From assembly GCA_910586215.1 (NCBI GenBank), contig CAJUGH010000042.1, forward strand, positions 1 through 33,647: 33,647 bases of DNA, in the 5' to 3' direction. Below are positions 6,912 to 16,236 of the stretch, piece after piece (the first letter of the stretch is position 1; each line of letters opens with the position of its first letter). The translations under genes and the position numbers were made by a program. This DNA comes from an uncultured Acetatifactor sp. GTDB lineage: Bacteria; Bacillota; Clostridia; Lachnospirales; Lachnospiraceae. The notes below the pieces were generated by a model. It saw nothing but the letters and a program-made list of their open reading frames with translations, made no database searches and was not told the origin of the DNA.

Positions 6912-9171
6912 TTTGGTATTCCCCTTCCTTATTGTTATATAGATTCTGGTTATCCCTATGCTGCTTTTTCCAGTTGGCAGGTGTCATTCCCTCTGCCTTC
7001 TGGAACACACGGTAAAAGGTATTCAAGGAGCCGAATCCTGCTGCCTCTGCAATCTGCTTGTTGTTCCACTGGGTCTGCACCAGGTACTCCTTGGCCTTCT
7101 CCACCCGGATCTCCTCCAGGTACCTGGAAAAGGTCTTCAAGGTCTGTTCTTTCAGGAACTGTGCCAGGTATTTCTCCGAGATATGCATGGCTTCACATAC
7201 CTCCAGGGCCGTCAGGTTCTGGTCCTGGTAATGTTCCTTCAGATAGGTGATGATATTGTCCTTCAGTTCCACATTATGGCTCTTCTTGTTGTCCTCATGG
7301 AAATCAATCATGGCATAAATATGGGCCTTCAGTTCCTCCACCTGACTGCACACATCCTGTCCGGGTTTCCAGCCAAAATCGCTTTTCTCCTCGTAGCCCA
7401 GCTTCTCCCCGGCGCTGGACATGATGGCCACAAGGGAATAATAAATCTCCCTGTTCCGGCGGGGATTCCCCCGTCTCTTGCAGAACCGCTGCAGCTTGTC
7501 CATGCTGATCCCGATGGCCTCTTTATTTCCCATCAGTATGAAGTCATACAGATGGAAGAGCAGGGTGACATCCAATGTGGCGTTGCCTGTCTGGCGCCTG
7601 GTTTCCGCATAGCAGGCAATGGTATTTTCGTGTTCCCGCTGCCCATAGATACAGGCCTGTTTTGCCTGCTCATAGCAGTTGTTCATCTGGTCAATGCCAT
7701 ATCCGATGCCACTCACGCCGATCCCGAATACTGCGTCCGTCTGTTTGGTCACAGCCAGTACTACCGTCTTCAGCTTCCGCTTGATCTCTTCCAGGTCAAT
7801 CTCCTCCGTCTTAGACTGCCGGACAAGGAATACCTCTTCTGACATTTCTGCATGGATCACATACAGGTATTCCCCGTAAAATCTCGTGAAGCAGCCCATC
7901 AGACAGTGGGAGATTTCATACAGGTTATCCTGGCTGATATCCTCTGACCGGAACACAAAGACATAATAATAGTCCAGGTAAGGCGGCAGAATGTCCCCTA
8001 ACATTTCTTTGTCCCGCCTGCTGATGACCCCATGGAGCAGCACATTCTCCAGGATGCTGTTGTCCATCTTCTCCTTCAGGCTCACCAGTTCCTCCCGGAG
8101 GCGGTCTCCCCTCTGGGAAAGCATCCGCACTGTTTTCTCCACATATTCATATTCGTTTGCCGCCGTCACCTTCTGGTCCACCTCCCTGGAGAGTTGTTCC
8201 AGCATCCGCTTTGTAGGCTTGTATTTCTTCCACGCCAGGAAGGCTGTCACCAGGAAAGTATAGGCGATGGAAACGAACAGGACCACCTTGATCCCCCTGG
8301 ATAGCAAATCGGCCTGGGAACGGGCTGTGGATCTGGCGATTCCCACAAAAAGCTGCATCCTGCCATCCAGGATCTGTGTGCGGATCAACTGGTAGCCATC
8401 CCCTTTTACCTTTTCCCATTCTGCGTCTGAGAATGTTTCGCCCTCTGGCTGGTCGCCGTATTGCAGCAGGTATTCTCCTGTGTAGTCACAGACATAGACT
8501 ATGGCGTTGTCCATGATGGTATCCGTTAGGAAATACTCCATCACCACCTCCCTGGGAAGGACGAATACCAGACATTGTGAATCCAGGATCTCTCCCTTGC
8601 TGGTTCTTGGCTTGATCACCACCAGGAGGGGTTTTGACAGGGTAACCGGCCTCTCATCGTAATATTGCAGGGTGTCCAGACTGAGGAAAGAGATCTCCTC
8701 TTTCCGGGCGAAAAGTATTTCCTTCCACTGGGCCCCAGTGTAGGCATCTGCCTGCATGAACTGATTATAATACATTTCGAAGTCTGCCGCCACCTGCGTA
8801 TCCGACAAAAATATCGGATTGTCCCGGAAGAGCATAAAGCCATAGGGCAGGTTTCCCACCATGCCCAGAATTCTCAATTGTTTCCTGGCATAATTCATCT
8901 CCGGATAATTCTCTATTCGCAGTACATCCTTTTCATTCCGCAGTCTGGTTATACTTTCAAGGGCGTACAGGTTCTCACTGGCCGAACGCATGGAAACAAT
9001 GGCCTGTTCCAGGCGCAGGGCACCTTTGTCCAGCTTCAGGGCACTTTCCGCATAAAGCCTGGTCCGGACAGCCTGCTCTGCCGTATGGGCCACCAGAAGG
9101 CTCCCCATCACCATGATCAGGAACAGCCCCGTGTATACCAGCAGATACTTGTAAAATAATTTTCTTTCCAT
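6775..9171 (-). CDS. membrane-anchored AraC-family regulator (YesS-like)
   Basis: A 798-residue one-component sensor-regulator. Seen: TM1 at about 7-28, an extracellular sensory region 30-290 (Cache-like by architecture, not by motif), TM2 at 294-314, a cytoplasmic linker starting KKYKPTKRMLEQLSREVDQ, a middle region, and a C-terminal AraC helix-turn-helix pair (about 640-740) with QIAEAAGFGSLNTFYRVFQK and GMTPANWKK. Proteins of this build (B. subtilis YesS, YtdP) control adjacent LplABC-type importers. It starts 4 bp after GH2 and presumably is cotranscribed; its own ribosome binding site is poor (AAGGG, 12 nt away). Odd: after the HTH the frame runs 58 residues further, Gly/Glu/Asp-rich and overlapping the isomerase gene by 137 nt, which suggests a lost stop or a frameshift. 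Confidence 0.88.
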   Translation of the reverse strand: MERKLFYKYLLVYTGLFLIMVMGSLLVAHTAEQAVRTRLYAESALKLDKGALRLEQAIVSMRSASENLYALESITRLRNEKDVLRIENYPEMNYARKQLRILGMVGNLPYGFMLFRDNPIFLSDTQVAADFEMYYNQFMQADAYTGAQWKEILFARKEEISFLSLDTLQYYDERPVTLSKPLLVVIKPRTSKGEILDSQCLVFVLPREVVMEYFLTDTIMDNAIVYVCDYTGEYLLQYGDQPEGETFSDAEWEKVKGDGYQLIRTQILDGRMQLFVGIARSTARSQADLLSRGIKVVLFVSIAYTFLVTAFLAWKKYKPTKRMLEQLSREVDQKVTAANEYEYVEKTVRMLSQRGDRLREELVSLKEKMDNSILENVLLHGVISRRDKEMLGDILPPYLDYYYVFVFRSEDISQDNLYEISHCLMGCFTRFYGEYLYVIHAEMSEEVFLVRQSKTEEIDLEEIKRKLKTVVLAVTKQTDAVFGIGVSGIGYGIDQMNNCYEQAKQACIYGQREHENTIACYAETRRQTGNATLDVTLLFHLYDFILMGNKEAIGISMDKLQRFCKRRGNPRRNREIYYSLVAIMSSAGEKLGYEEKSDFGWKPGQDVCSQVEELKAHIYAMIDFHEDNKKSHNVELKDNIITYLKEHYQDQNLTALEVCEAMHISEKYLAQFLKEQTLKTFSRYLEEIRVEKAKEYLVQTQWNNKQIAEAAGFGSLNTFYRVFQKAEGMTPANWKKQHRDNQNLYNNKEGEYQNEDSNGDETDCQAPGGMSDTHPFLGGTLQGREAGGHDGGERGGLR

Positions 9172-9175
9172 ATTT

Positions 9176-12100
9176 TTATGATACCCTTGTAATCCTTATG
9201 GCATGGACCAGGGCCTGGTTGCTGGCCGCCTCCGGGAAGGAAATCCTGATATATCCCTGGCTGGCCGCTACTGTAAGATGTTTCTGTAAAAGCTTTCCTG
9301 CCCCGGATGCTTCCTGCCAGATATCCAGCCCTTTCAGGCAGACCACATCGTTTATAGCCACATCAAACAGCCTCCAGCCTGCAGCATTTTCTCCTGCCCT
9401 GCCATACCATGGCTCCACAAAATACAGATGTACTTCATAGGCACCGTCCTCCACGGGAAAGGTATAGGAGAGCAGATCCCGCCCATACCGAAATGTCTGC
9501 AGCAGGCCCTGGTCTGCACAGTTCTCCACCTCATCCCAGCACTCTGCCACACTGCCGATCTCATCCTCCACGTCCTCATAGCCGCTTCCCCAGGATGTCC
9601 AGCCCCAGGTGCCCCCTGCAAGTGGCTGGTCTGCCAACCAGATTCTTCCCTGGCTGTCCTCATAGGCTTCCCCGCCACAGTTGACCCGGTACACATCCTT
9701 TTCATGGGATGCCACCCATTCTTTCCCAGGGATATCCATGCCTTCTGGCACATCCGGCATGGGCAGGGCCGGGAAACGAAGCCTGTCTGTCACCACACAC
9801 CTGCCCTGGCAATAGCCCTTTGCCGTCAGTATGCCATACCGGATATCCACATCCCGAAAGGTAAAATGCTCTCCCACAGCCCCCTTTTTTGCCCCCAGGA
9901 CAACCTCTGCCGTCTCTTCCCCATAGCCGCAGTACAGCAATACCTCATCGCAGTTGGAATAGGCCACAATATCTGCCCTGCAGGGCCGGGTAAAACGGTC
10001 CGGCCAGGTGTGGGAGACCAGATACAGCACCGGGGCTTCCTCCGGGCTGGTGTAACTGGCCCGGTACATATAATAGGCATCGGTAGGTTCTCCCCAGCTT
10101 GTGAAGAGTCCCTTGCTGTTGACCACCCCCACCTGGTTGCTGCCCATCCCGTCCAGGCAGTAGAACCTTTCACGCCCGGGATTCGCATGGGAGACTAAGA
10201 GCCACTGGAAATGTCCGTACATATGCTCCCGCACCTTCTCCGCTTCCCGTACCTTTGTCTCCAGGCAATAGGCAAACAATTCCTCGCTCACATCCCCGCC
10301 TGCATTCTGGCGCTGTTCCATGTGTCCCTCTTCATGCTTTCCCTGGACGCGGTACTGCCCGTATTCCCCGATCAGGCGCATCTTCACGGCCTCCCTGGCG
10401 TATTCCTCCACACTGCCCCCATAAGTTCCAGACCAGTTCTGGGGAACATTCCAGTCGCTGCCAGCGCCTCCGTTGCAGGTGACTACCTTGCGCTGTCCGG
10501 GAGAAGTGGCGTCCAGTCCCCGGATCAGTGCCGTGACCCGTCTGGTGAATTCCACCGGCAGCATGGACTCGTTCTGGATGCTCCACAGGATCACCGCCGG
10601 GGAATTTCTCCTCTCCTTCACCCACTCCCCGGTCAGCCTAAGGAAATTCTCCTGGAACGCTTCCGTGTCAAAATAGATATGTGCCCCCATCTGCGCCCAG
10701 TACAGGATTCCCTGCTGCTCACACAGTTCCAGGTACCGCAGGTTGTGAGGGCAGTGGGCTTCCCGGAGTGCGTTGAAACCCGCAGCCTGCAACATATGGA
10801 TCCTGGTCCGGATCATCTCCTCCGAAAAGGCATGATCATGCCCCAGTTCATGTTCATACTCGCAGGTCCCGTTTAGGAAATAGTGCTTTCCATTGACCAG
10901 GAACCTTCTCTTGGTCATGGACTGCGCCTGCTCATCCACCACCCACGCATTGCCTTTGTTGACGATTCCCTTCTTCCCATGGATGGCAAAGGACGTGCTC
11001 GTCTGGCAGTATTCTTTTACAGCCTCATCGATCCCCCTGACCGTACTCATGACATTGTGCAGATAGGGATCCTCCCTGGACCAGAGATCCGGGAACTGCA
11101 CCGGGTCACAGACCTGGGTGACTGTGCGCACCTCCCCCGGCTGCAACGCCACCTTTTCCACCAGGTTGGCAATGGATTTTGTTCGGTTGTATGTCTGCAC
11201 AAAAGATTCCAGCTGTACCTTGTGCCCACAGACATCCTGATTGACCAGAGTTGTCTCAATGGAGATCACGGCTCTGTCCCCGGTAAATTCCGGCAGTGTC
11301 ACTTTCACGCCGCCAGGGACAATGGCCACCGGCGAACTGCTGCTTCCCCGTGTATATGTCACAAAATACTGGTTTCCCTCACAGGGCTCCTCTGCCAGCT
11401 TCCCCTGGTCAATCCTTTCCAGGCTCCCGGTATCAAAATTCTCCCATACAATCTCCCGGAAGCCGAAGCTGTTCTCCACCTGGTCCAGGATCTCCCCCTG
11501 TACCAGCACAGTGGTGCGGATCCGGTACAGGACTGGCGCATCCGGATACCAGAGCCTGGCATCTTCCACCCTGCGTATCTCCTGGACCATGCAGCATTCC
11601 CCGCCTCCCTCCACCTGGAACCCGGATTCCTCTGTCCTTATCACATATCCCGCCGGATCCAGCAGTTCCTGGCGAAGACGGCCTGCCATACTTTCCTTTC
11701 CATGATTCTGTAGTTCGCATTCTATGTGTACATCCGGGCATCCCCCGGTTAATCCCGCTGTGGTAATCCCTACGCCAAAAGGCTTCACCCGCACATCCCC
11801 TGTCACCACAATATGAACTGGACGGAAGATGCCTAGGGGTTGGGAGCCTTCGGAATTGGGGGTTCCATAGCATCCCCCGCAGATCCAGGGAAGATCCGCT
11901 ATTTTCTCCGGATGTCTGGCCCGGACCAGGATGATATTCTCCCGATCCTGTACCAGACTCCGGGTTATGTCAAGGCCAAAGCAGGTGCGTCCGCCTGCAT
12001 GGCCGCCCACATACTGCCGGTTCACCCACACGTCCCCATAGGAGCCTACTCCCTCGAAAAACAGGAATACCCTCTTTCCCTTCCATTCCTCACGGAAGGC

Positions 12101-12301
12101 AAGGCTTCTCCTATACCACGCAGTGCCGTGGAGATTCCCATGGGAGACCCTGTGGTACCCCTGGTAGTCTTCCCAGTTGTGGGGAACCGTCACCTTCTGC
12201 CAGTCCCATCCGGCCTCCGGTGTCCCAAGGTCCTGCCCACCATCCCCTGACAGTACCGATTCCCATCCCTGGTTTATATTTATTTTCTCACGATATTCCA
12301 T
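9176..12301 (-). CDS. GH2 glycoside hydrolase with C-terminal malectin-like domain
   Basis: A 1041-residue intracellular enzyme (no signal peptide) of glycoside hydrolase family 2, which cleaves beta-galactosides, beta-glucuronides or beta-mannosides by a retaining mechanism. Seen: an N-terminal jelly-roll (about 10-170) with WYRRSLAF and GVGSYGDVWVN; immunoglobulin-like middle; TIM barrel from about 460 with FLNGTCEYEHELGHDH and FNALREAHCPH; acid/base Glu578 in ILWSIQNES; probable nucleophile Glu646 in RLIGEYGQY. The C-terminal ~170 residues, from YRVNCGGEAYEDSQGR, look like a malectin (carbohydrate-binding) fold. It follows the permease genes by 18 bp with an AAGGGGGC site. Substrate is unknown; the adjacent isomerase hints at a fucose-, arabinose- or galactose-related glycan. 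Confidence 0.88.
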   Translation of the reverse strand: MEYREKININQGWESVLSGDGGQDLGTPEAGWDWQKVTVPHNWEDYQGYHRVSHGNLHGTAWYRRSLAFREEWKGKRVFLFFEGVGSYGDVWVNRQYVGGHAGGRTCFGLDITRSLVQDRENIILVRARHPEKIADLPWICGGCYGTPNSEGSQPLGIFRPVHIVVTGDVRVKPFGVGITTAGLTGGCPDVHIECELQNHGKESMAGRLRQELLDPAGYVIRTEESGFQVEGGGECCMVQEIRRVEDARLWYPDAPVLYRIRTTVLVQGEILDQVENSFGFREIVWENFDTGSLERIDQGKLAEEPCEGNQYFVTYTRGSSSSPVAIVPGGVKVTLPEFTGDRAVISIETTLVNQDVCGHKVQLESFVQTYNRTKSIANLVEKVALQPGEVRTVTQVCDPVQFPDLWSREDPYLHNVMSTVRGIDEAVKEYCQTSTSFAIHGKKGIVNKGNAWVVDEQAQSMTKRRFLVNGKHYFLNGTCEYEHELGHDHAFSEEMIRTRIHMLQAAGFNALREAHCPHNLRYLELCEQQGILYWAQMGAHIYFDTEAFQENFLRLTGEWVKERRNSPAVILWSIQNESMLPVEFTRRVTALIRGLDATSPGQRKVVTCNGGAGSDWNVPQNWSGTYGGSVEEYAREAVKMRLIGEYGQYRVQGKHEEGHMEQRQNAGGDVSEELFAYCLETKVREAEKVREHMYGHFQWLLVSHANPGRERFYCLDGMGSNQVGVVNSKGLFTSWGEPTDAYYMYRASYTSPEEAPVLYLVSHTWPDRFTRPCRADIVAYSNCDEVLLYCGYGEETAEVVLGAKKGAVGEHFTFRDVDIRYGILTAKGYCQGRCVVTDRLRFPALPMPDVPEGMDIPGKEWVASHEKDVYRVNCGGEAYEDSQGRIWLADQPLAGGTWGWTSWGSGYEDVEDEIGSVAECWDEVENCADQGLLQTFRYGRDLLSYTFPVEDGAYEVHLYFVEPWYGRAGENAAGWRLFDVAINDVVCLKGLDIWQEASGAGKLLQKHLTVAASQGYIRISFPEAASNQALVHAIRITRVS

Positions 12302-12319
12302 GGCAGATGCCCCCTTGTC

Positions 12320-13213
12320 TTAGCCTTTGATGGATCCCAGCATGATTCCCTTGGTAAAATGCTTCTGTATAAATGGATATATGGCGATAACCGGCACCAG
12401 TGTCACAATAATCAGCGCATATTGTATGGAGATGGCCAGGGAAGCCAGCCGCATCTGGAGTTCCGGATCCGTCACCGTGGAAGGGTCTATCTGGTTGGAG
12501 ATCAAGATCTCCTTCAGGATCAGCGGCATGGAGAATTTACTCCTGGTGTTCAGATAGATCATGGGGTTGAAATAGCTGTTCCAATGCCCTACCGCATAGA
12601 ACAATACCAGCACGGAAGCCACCGGCTTAGACAGGGGCAGCACGATCCGCACATAATATTTGATATCCGAGCATCCGTCCATGACAGCGGCCTCAAACAG
12701 ATCCCTGGGGATATTGGACTGTATAAAGGTCCGTGCAATGATCAGATTGTAAGCGCTGATAGCTCCTGGTATAATGATTGCCCAGATCTTGTCCAGGAAT
12801 CCAAGGGAACGGATCAGCATATAATTCGTAATCATATTGCCCCCGAAAAACATGGTAAAGGTAAAGAGAAACAAGATGATCCTTGCCCCCGGTACATCGT
12901 CCCTGGAAAGGCAGTATGCCGCCGTCATGGTCATCACAAGATTGATCATGGTTCCCGTCACCGTGTAAAGCACGGAATTCAAGAATCCTGTAAGAATGTT
13001 CGTATTATGCAGTACTGTTTTATACCCGTCCAGGGTAATGTCCACAGGCCACAGCACCACCTTCCCGCTGAAAATGGCATCTGCCGATGAGAAGGATGCC
13101 GACAGGACAAACAGAAAGGGGTACAGCACCACCACAAAAATGACACAGGTCAAAAAATACGATACGATATAAAAAAGCTTATCATCCCACCCATAATTAC
13201 GGAACTTCCGCAT
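12320..13213 (-). CDS. carbohydrate ABC transporter permease, LplC/YtcP type
   Basis: An inner-membrane subunit (297 residues, about six helices) of a CUT1-type sugar importer. Seen: N-terminal helix near 15-40 ending YPFLFVLSASFSS, typical of LplC/YtcP proteins, and the cytoplasmic EAA loop for ATPase contact (about 174-200, EAAVMDGCSDIKYYVRIVLP). The C-terminus ends in HFTKGIMLGSIKG, common in the family. Start supported by AAGGAGGTG 8 nt upstream. Gap of 16 bp from the LplB-type gene. No dedicated ATPase is present, as is usual: such importers share an MsmK/UgpC-type ATPase encoded elsewhere. Confidence 0.93.
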   Translation of the reverse strand: MRKFRNYGWDDKLFYIVSYFLTCVIFVVVLYPFLFVLSASFSSADAIFSGKVVLWPVDITLDGYKTVLHNTNILTGFLNSVLYTVTGTMINLVMTMTAAYCLSRDDVPGARIILFLFTFTMFFGGNMITNYMLIRSLGFLDKIWAIIIPGAISAYNLIIARTFIQSNIPRDLFEAAVMDGCSDIKYYVRIVLPLSKPVASVLVLFYAVGHWNSYFNPMIYLNTRSKFSMPLILKEILISNQIDPSTVTDPELQMRLASLAISIQYALIIVTLVPVIAIYPFIQKHFTKGIMLGSIKG

Positions 13214-13229
13214 AGCATCCGCACCTCCT

Positions 13230-14153
13230 TCAGAATATGGAATTCTCAGTGACCTTTTTGGATATGGTATTGGCCAAAAACAGCATGATCAGATTAATCA
13301 CTGCATTAAATATGCTGATTGCCGTTGACAGGGAGAAATTCCCCAGGCCGGAAGCCAGGCCGATCTTGTACACATAGGTGGAGATGATCTCACTGTGGGC
13401 GAGATTGATATTGTTCTGCATCAGAAGCGCCTTGTCCAGACCCACACTCATAATATGCCCCAGCGAGAGGATCATCATGATCACCACAGTGGGCTTGATG
13501 GCCGGCCAGTCCACATGGAGCAGTCTCTGGAAACGGTTGGCCCTGTCGATCCTGGCAGCGTCATGCAGGCTTTCATCCACACCGGCCAGGGCTGCCGTGT
13601 ATACCACCGTATTGTATCCCATGGACTGCCATACCCCGGACCACACATAAATATGCTTGAACAGGCTTCCCTTGGAGAACAGGTCCATGGGAGTCCTGCC
13701 AGTCAGCGCCATAAGGACCGCCCCATACAGCCCGGAGCGGTTATTCAGTATCTTCAACACCAATCCTACCATGACTACCGTGGATATAAAATAGGGAATA
13801 AATGCCGTTCCCTGTACCAGCTTCTTGAACCTGCGCCCTGGAAGGGCATTCAGTATCAGTGCCAGTGCTATGGGAATGGGGAATCCTGCCAGGAATCCAT
13901 ATATGGACAGTACCAGGGTATTCCGCAGGACCTGTTCAAACTGGTACGACTCAAAAAAAGTCCGGAAATTGGCCAGTCCCACCCATTTACTCCCCCAGAT
14001 TCCATCCGAAATATTATAATCCTTAAAAGCAATTATTTGTCCAAACATAGGTACATAGCAGAATATTACCAGATATAATACCGGCAAGAGCAGCAACAGA
14101 TAAATCTGCCACCTTGCCTTCATTTTTTTCAAGAGATGTTTTTTATATGCCAT
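13230..14153 (-). CDS. carbohydrate ABC transporter permease, LplB type
   Basis: The 307-residue partner permease. Seen: a basic N-terminus, first helix at about 17-35 with YLVIFCYVPMFGQIIAFKDY, which is diagnostic of LplB-like permeases, and an EAA loop (about 193-221, DESLHDAARIDRANRFQRLL). It is first of the genes behind the internal terminator at 14261-14316, so its expression, and that of everything downstream, should be lower than that of the binding protein. Start at 14153 with a GGGGGT site. Confidence 0.93.
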   Translation of the reverse strand: MAYKKHLLKKMKARWQIYLLLLLPVLYLVIFCYVPMFGQIIAFKDYNISDGIWGSKWVGLANFRTFFESYQFEQVLRNTLVLSIYGFLAGFPIPIALALILNALPGRRFKKLVQGTAFIPYFISTVVMVGLVLKILNNRSGLYGAVLMALTGRTPMDLFSKGSLFKHIYVWSGVWQSMGYNTVVYTAALAGVDESLHDAARIDRANRFQRLLHVDWPAIKPTVVIMMILSLGHIMSVGLDKALLMQNNINLAHSEIISTYVYKIGLASGLGNFSLSTAISIFNAVINLIMLFLANTISKKVTENSIF

Positions 14154-14203
14154 ATATACCCCCGTACCCGTCTTATGTTGTATCCTGCTGCTATTCCCTC
14201 CGG

Positions 14204-14223
14204 GTTGTGGAAATTACCACAAC
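14204..14223 (-). promoter_or_regulatory. inverted repeat upstream of the LplB-type gene
   Basis: Perfect 7-bp arms GTTGTGG/CCACAAC (14204-14210 and 14217-14223) with a 6-bp centre, between the terminator and the permease start. It may be an operator or an mRNA hairpin protecting the downstream segment; nothing distinguishes these. Confidence 0.35.
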
Positions 14224-14260
14224 GCCCTTCCAGGCCAGGACAGAATACAGCCAAATAGAG

Positions 14261-14316
14261 AAAAAAGTTTCCTGCTATTCCGGGGAATCAAATACCCCGC
14301 GGGAATAGCAGGAAAC
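14261..14316 (-). terminator. internal intrinsic terminator between binding protein and permeases
   Basis: A very strong hairpin: 15-bp perfect outer arms (14267-14281 and 14302-14316) and an inner GGGG/CCCC (14282-14285 and 14295-14298), followed on the minus strand by six T (14266-14261). It starts 20 bp after the binding-protein stop. Such a site lowers read-through and protects the 3' end, giving excess binding protein over permease. A regulator could also act here. Confidence 0.85.
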
Positions 14317-14335
14317 CGGCTATCCAGCCCCCGTC

Positions 14336-16093
14336 CTACTTCGTCATTCTCTCATAGGCTGTCTGCGCTGTATCCAGCCATTTCTGCAGTCCCATTTTAT
14401 CCAGTTCTTCCAGGTAACTGTCCCATTCCTCCAGGGATTTGTTCCCAGTGACAAACTCTGCAAGCTGGTTTTTCACATAATCCGTGATGTTCGTCTGGGC
14501 TTCGGAGATTGCCTTGGACTCTTCTTCCGTGTATACCAGGTTCGGGAGCAGCTTAGGATGCGCATCTGAATAGATGCTGTAACTCTGTGCCCTGTAATCT
14601 GCGTTTCTCGTATCATTGTCTATAATCATGGCATCCTTGCCCCGGCTGTACTTGATGTTATTGTATCTCAGATCCACATCCTTCCACATCTTGTTCTGCA
14701 CCACACCCCAGACATCATTCAGGATGGCCAGCGTACAGTCATACCCCTGGGAAGCAAAAAGCGCTGTCCTTGTAGAGGTATCCGCCTCATCGATGGACCA
14801 GTCCACCCCCTGTTCACCGTTCCTCACGGTCAGCGAATTCTCATTCTGGAAGAACCAGTCGGCTACAGTCATGGCAAACTCCGGATCCTGGCAGTTCTTG
14901 GTCACATAGAAGCAACGGTTGGGCGTATATTCGAAGGCGGCAGCGTAGGCCGTTCCCTCCGGTCCCTTCAAGGGAGGCAGCATCACAAAATCTTTAAAAT
15001 TCTCATTGTCCAGGCCGCCGCTCCAATAACCCCAGCCCCCGGCACAGGTACATCCCACTATGTTCGTGGGGGAATCCAGCAATGCCCTCATAGCTGCTTC
15101 ATCCATGGTGAAGATAGCCGGATCCAGCAGGCCATTGCTGCACATCTCATGCATGTATTTCACTGCCTCCAGCCACTCCGGTGTGGTGAAAGGCGCCATT
15201 ACCTTCCCGTCCTCTCCCAGAGCCAGGCCTCCATTCTGGGTATTTCCATTGTAAAAGACAAAGGCATTGATCAGGAAATAGGGGGAATACCCGCCCCATA
15301 TCTTGTCCGAACCTGTAAAAGGGATCTCATCCTGGATACCATTTCCATTGGGATCCCTGGTGGCAAATGCCTCCATCACCGCCATGAATTCCTCCGTGGT
15401 GGTGGGAATCTCCAATTTCAGGTTATCCAGCCAGGTCTTGTTGATCCAGCACCTGAACGGCACATAGTTCCAGTCCTCCGGGAACCAGCCGAACAGGGAA
15501 TAAATATGGCCGTCCGGGCTGGTGATGGCAGGCAGGATCACATCCATATCTTCCGGATATTCCTCCTTCAGGGCATTGATGTTAGGCATCAAGGAAGCAT
15601 CTGCCAGATACTCCTCCAGAGGCAGGAATACACCTGCTGCCCCATACTGGGCAACCTCTGTACCCGTCATGTTCATCATGATCACGTCCGGCATGTCACC
15701 GGTTCCATTGGCCATCAGGGATATCTTCGTCTTGGCATCATTGGAATCAGCGGGAAGGAACATGAACTCAATCTCTATATTGAGATCCTCCTCTATCTTC
15801 TGTGTCATGTAGTTGGTCTCATAGTCCTCCACCAGTGTATTTTGCTGCAAGGCAATGGTAATCTTCCTGGTTTCCCCACTGTTTCCGGTCTCCTGGGAAG
15901 AACCATCCTGCACAGGGCTGCCTGCATCCCCTGCACTTCCCTGCCCTCCTTCCCCTCCCGGTGTATCCCCTGGTTTGTCACCACACCCCACCGTGAGTGC
16001 CCCCAGGGCCAGGGCCAGCACAAGGGTCAGCAGTCTCTTTTTCCGCAGTTTCCATTTCCCTTCCCCCAATTCTTTCCATTCCATCTTCTCCAT
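14336..16093 (-). CDS. extracellular solute-binding lipoprotein (LplA-like)
   Basis: The 585-residue substrate-capture protein of the sugar importer. Seen: a 16-residue polar lead, then basic KLRKKRL and a hydrophobic core to the lipobox LTVGC (Cys37 is the predicted lipidated residue), a Gly/Ser/Pro linker (38-75), then a family 1 binding-protein body with KISLMANGTGDMPDVIMMN and NPNGNGIQDEIPFTGSD. A long body (over 500 residues) is normal for LplA-like proteins that bind oligosaccharides. Start at 16093 follows an AAGGAGG site by 6 nt; a later Met cannot be excluded. First gene of the operon, with a promoter at 16150-16179. Confidence 0.92.
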   Translation of the reverse strand: MEKMEWKELGEGKWKLRKKRLLTLVLALALGALTVGCGDKPGDTPGGEGGQGSAGDAGSPVQDGSSQETGNSGETRKITIALQQNTLVEDYETNYMTQKIEEDLNIEIEFMFLPADSNDAKTKISLMANGTGDMPDVIMMNMTGTEVAQYGAAGVFLPLEEYLADASLMPNINALKEEYPEDMDVILPAITSPDGHIYSLFGWFPEDWNYVPFRCWINKTWLDNLKLEIPTTTEEFMAVMEAFATRDPNGNGIQDEIPFTGSDKIWGGYSPYFLINAFVFYNGNTQNGGLALGEDGKVMAPFTTPEWLEAVKYMHEMCSNGLLDPAIFTMDEAAMRALLDSPTNIVGCTCAGGWGYWSGGLDNENFKDFVMLPPLKGPEGTAYAAAFEYTPNRCFYVTKNCQDPEFAMTVADWFFQNENSLTVRNGEQGVDWSIDEADTSTRTALFASQGYDCTLAILNDVWGVVQNKMWKDVDLRYNNIKYSRGKDAMIIDNDTRNADYRAQSYSIYSDAHPKLLPNLVYTEEESKAISEAQTNITDYVKNQLAEFVTGNKSLEEWDSYLEELDKMGLQKWLDTAQTAYERMTK

Positions 16094-16149
16094 ACGGTAC
16101 CTCCTTGTTCTTTGGTATTCTCACCATACCACAGGAGCAGTATTCCGGG

Positions 16150-16179
16150 ACAGTACCAGTTTCATATGAAGTATGTCAA
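16150..16179 (-). promoter_or_regulatory. promoter of the sugar import operon
   Basis: On the minus strand: consensus -35 TTGACA (16179-16174), 18-bp spacer, -10 TACTGT (16155-16150). The imperfect -10 fits a promoter needing an activator. Just upstream are a short dyad (16187-16192 with 16196-16201) and an 11-bp direct repeat. Confidence 0.65.
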
Positions 16180-16204
16180 AATGGAAGAATGGGAGCCATT
16201 CCTT

Positions 16205-16226
16205 CTATGTTTCTTCTATATTTCTT
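16205..16226 (-). promoter_or_regulatory. 11-bp direct repeat, candidate AraC operator
   Basis: Two adjacent 11-bp units, CTATGTTTCTT (16205-16215) and CTATATTTCTT (16216-16226), differ at one base and lie about 25 bp upstream of the -35. AraC-family proteins often bind direct repeats one helical turn apart just upstream of -35, so this is a fair target for the regulator at 6775-9171. Confidence 0.4.
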
Positions 16227-16236
16227 CCTGTTTTTT

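Noticed and set aside
10883..11713. 276-codon plus-strand open frame
   Set aside because: Antisense to GH2; several overlapping frames exist here because of GC-rich codon use.
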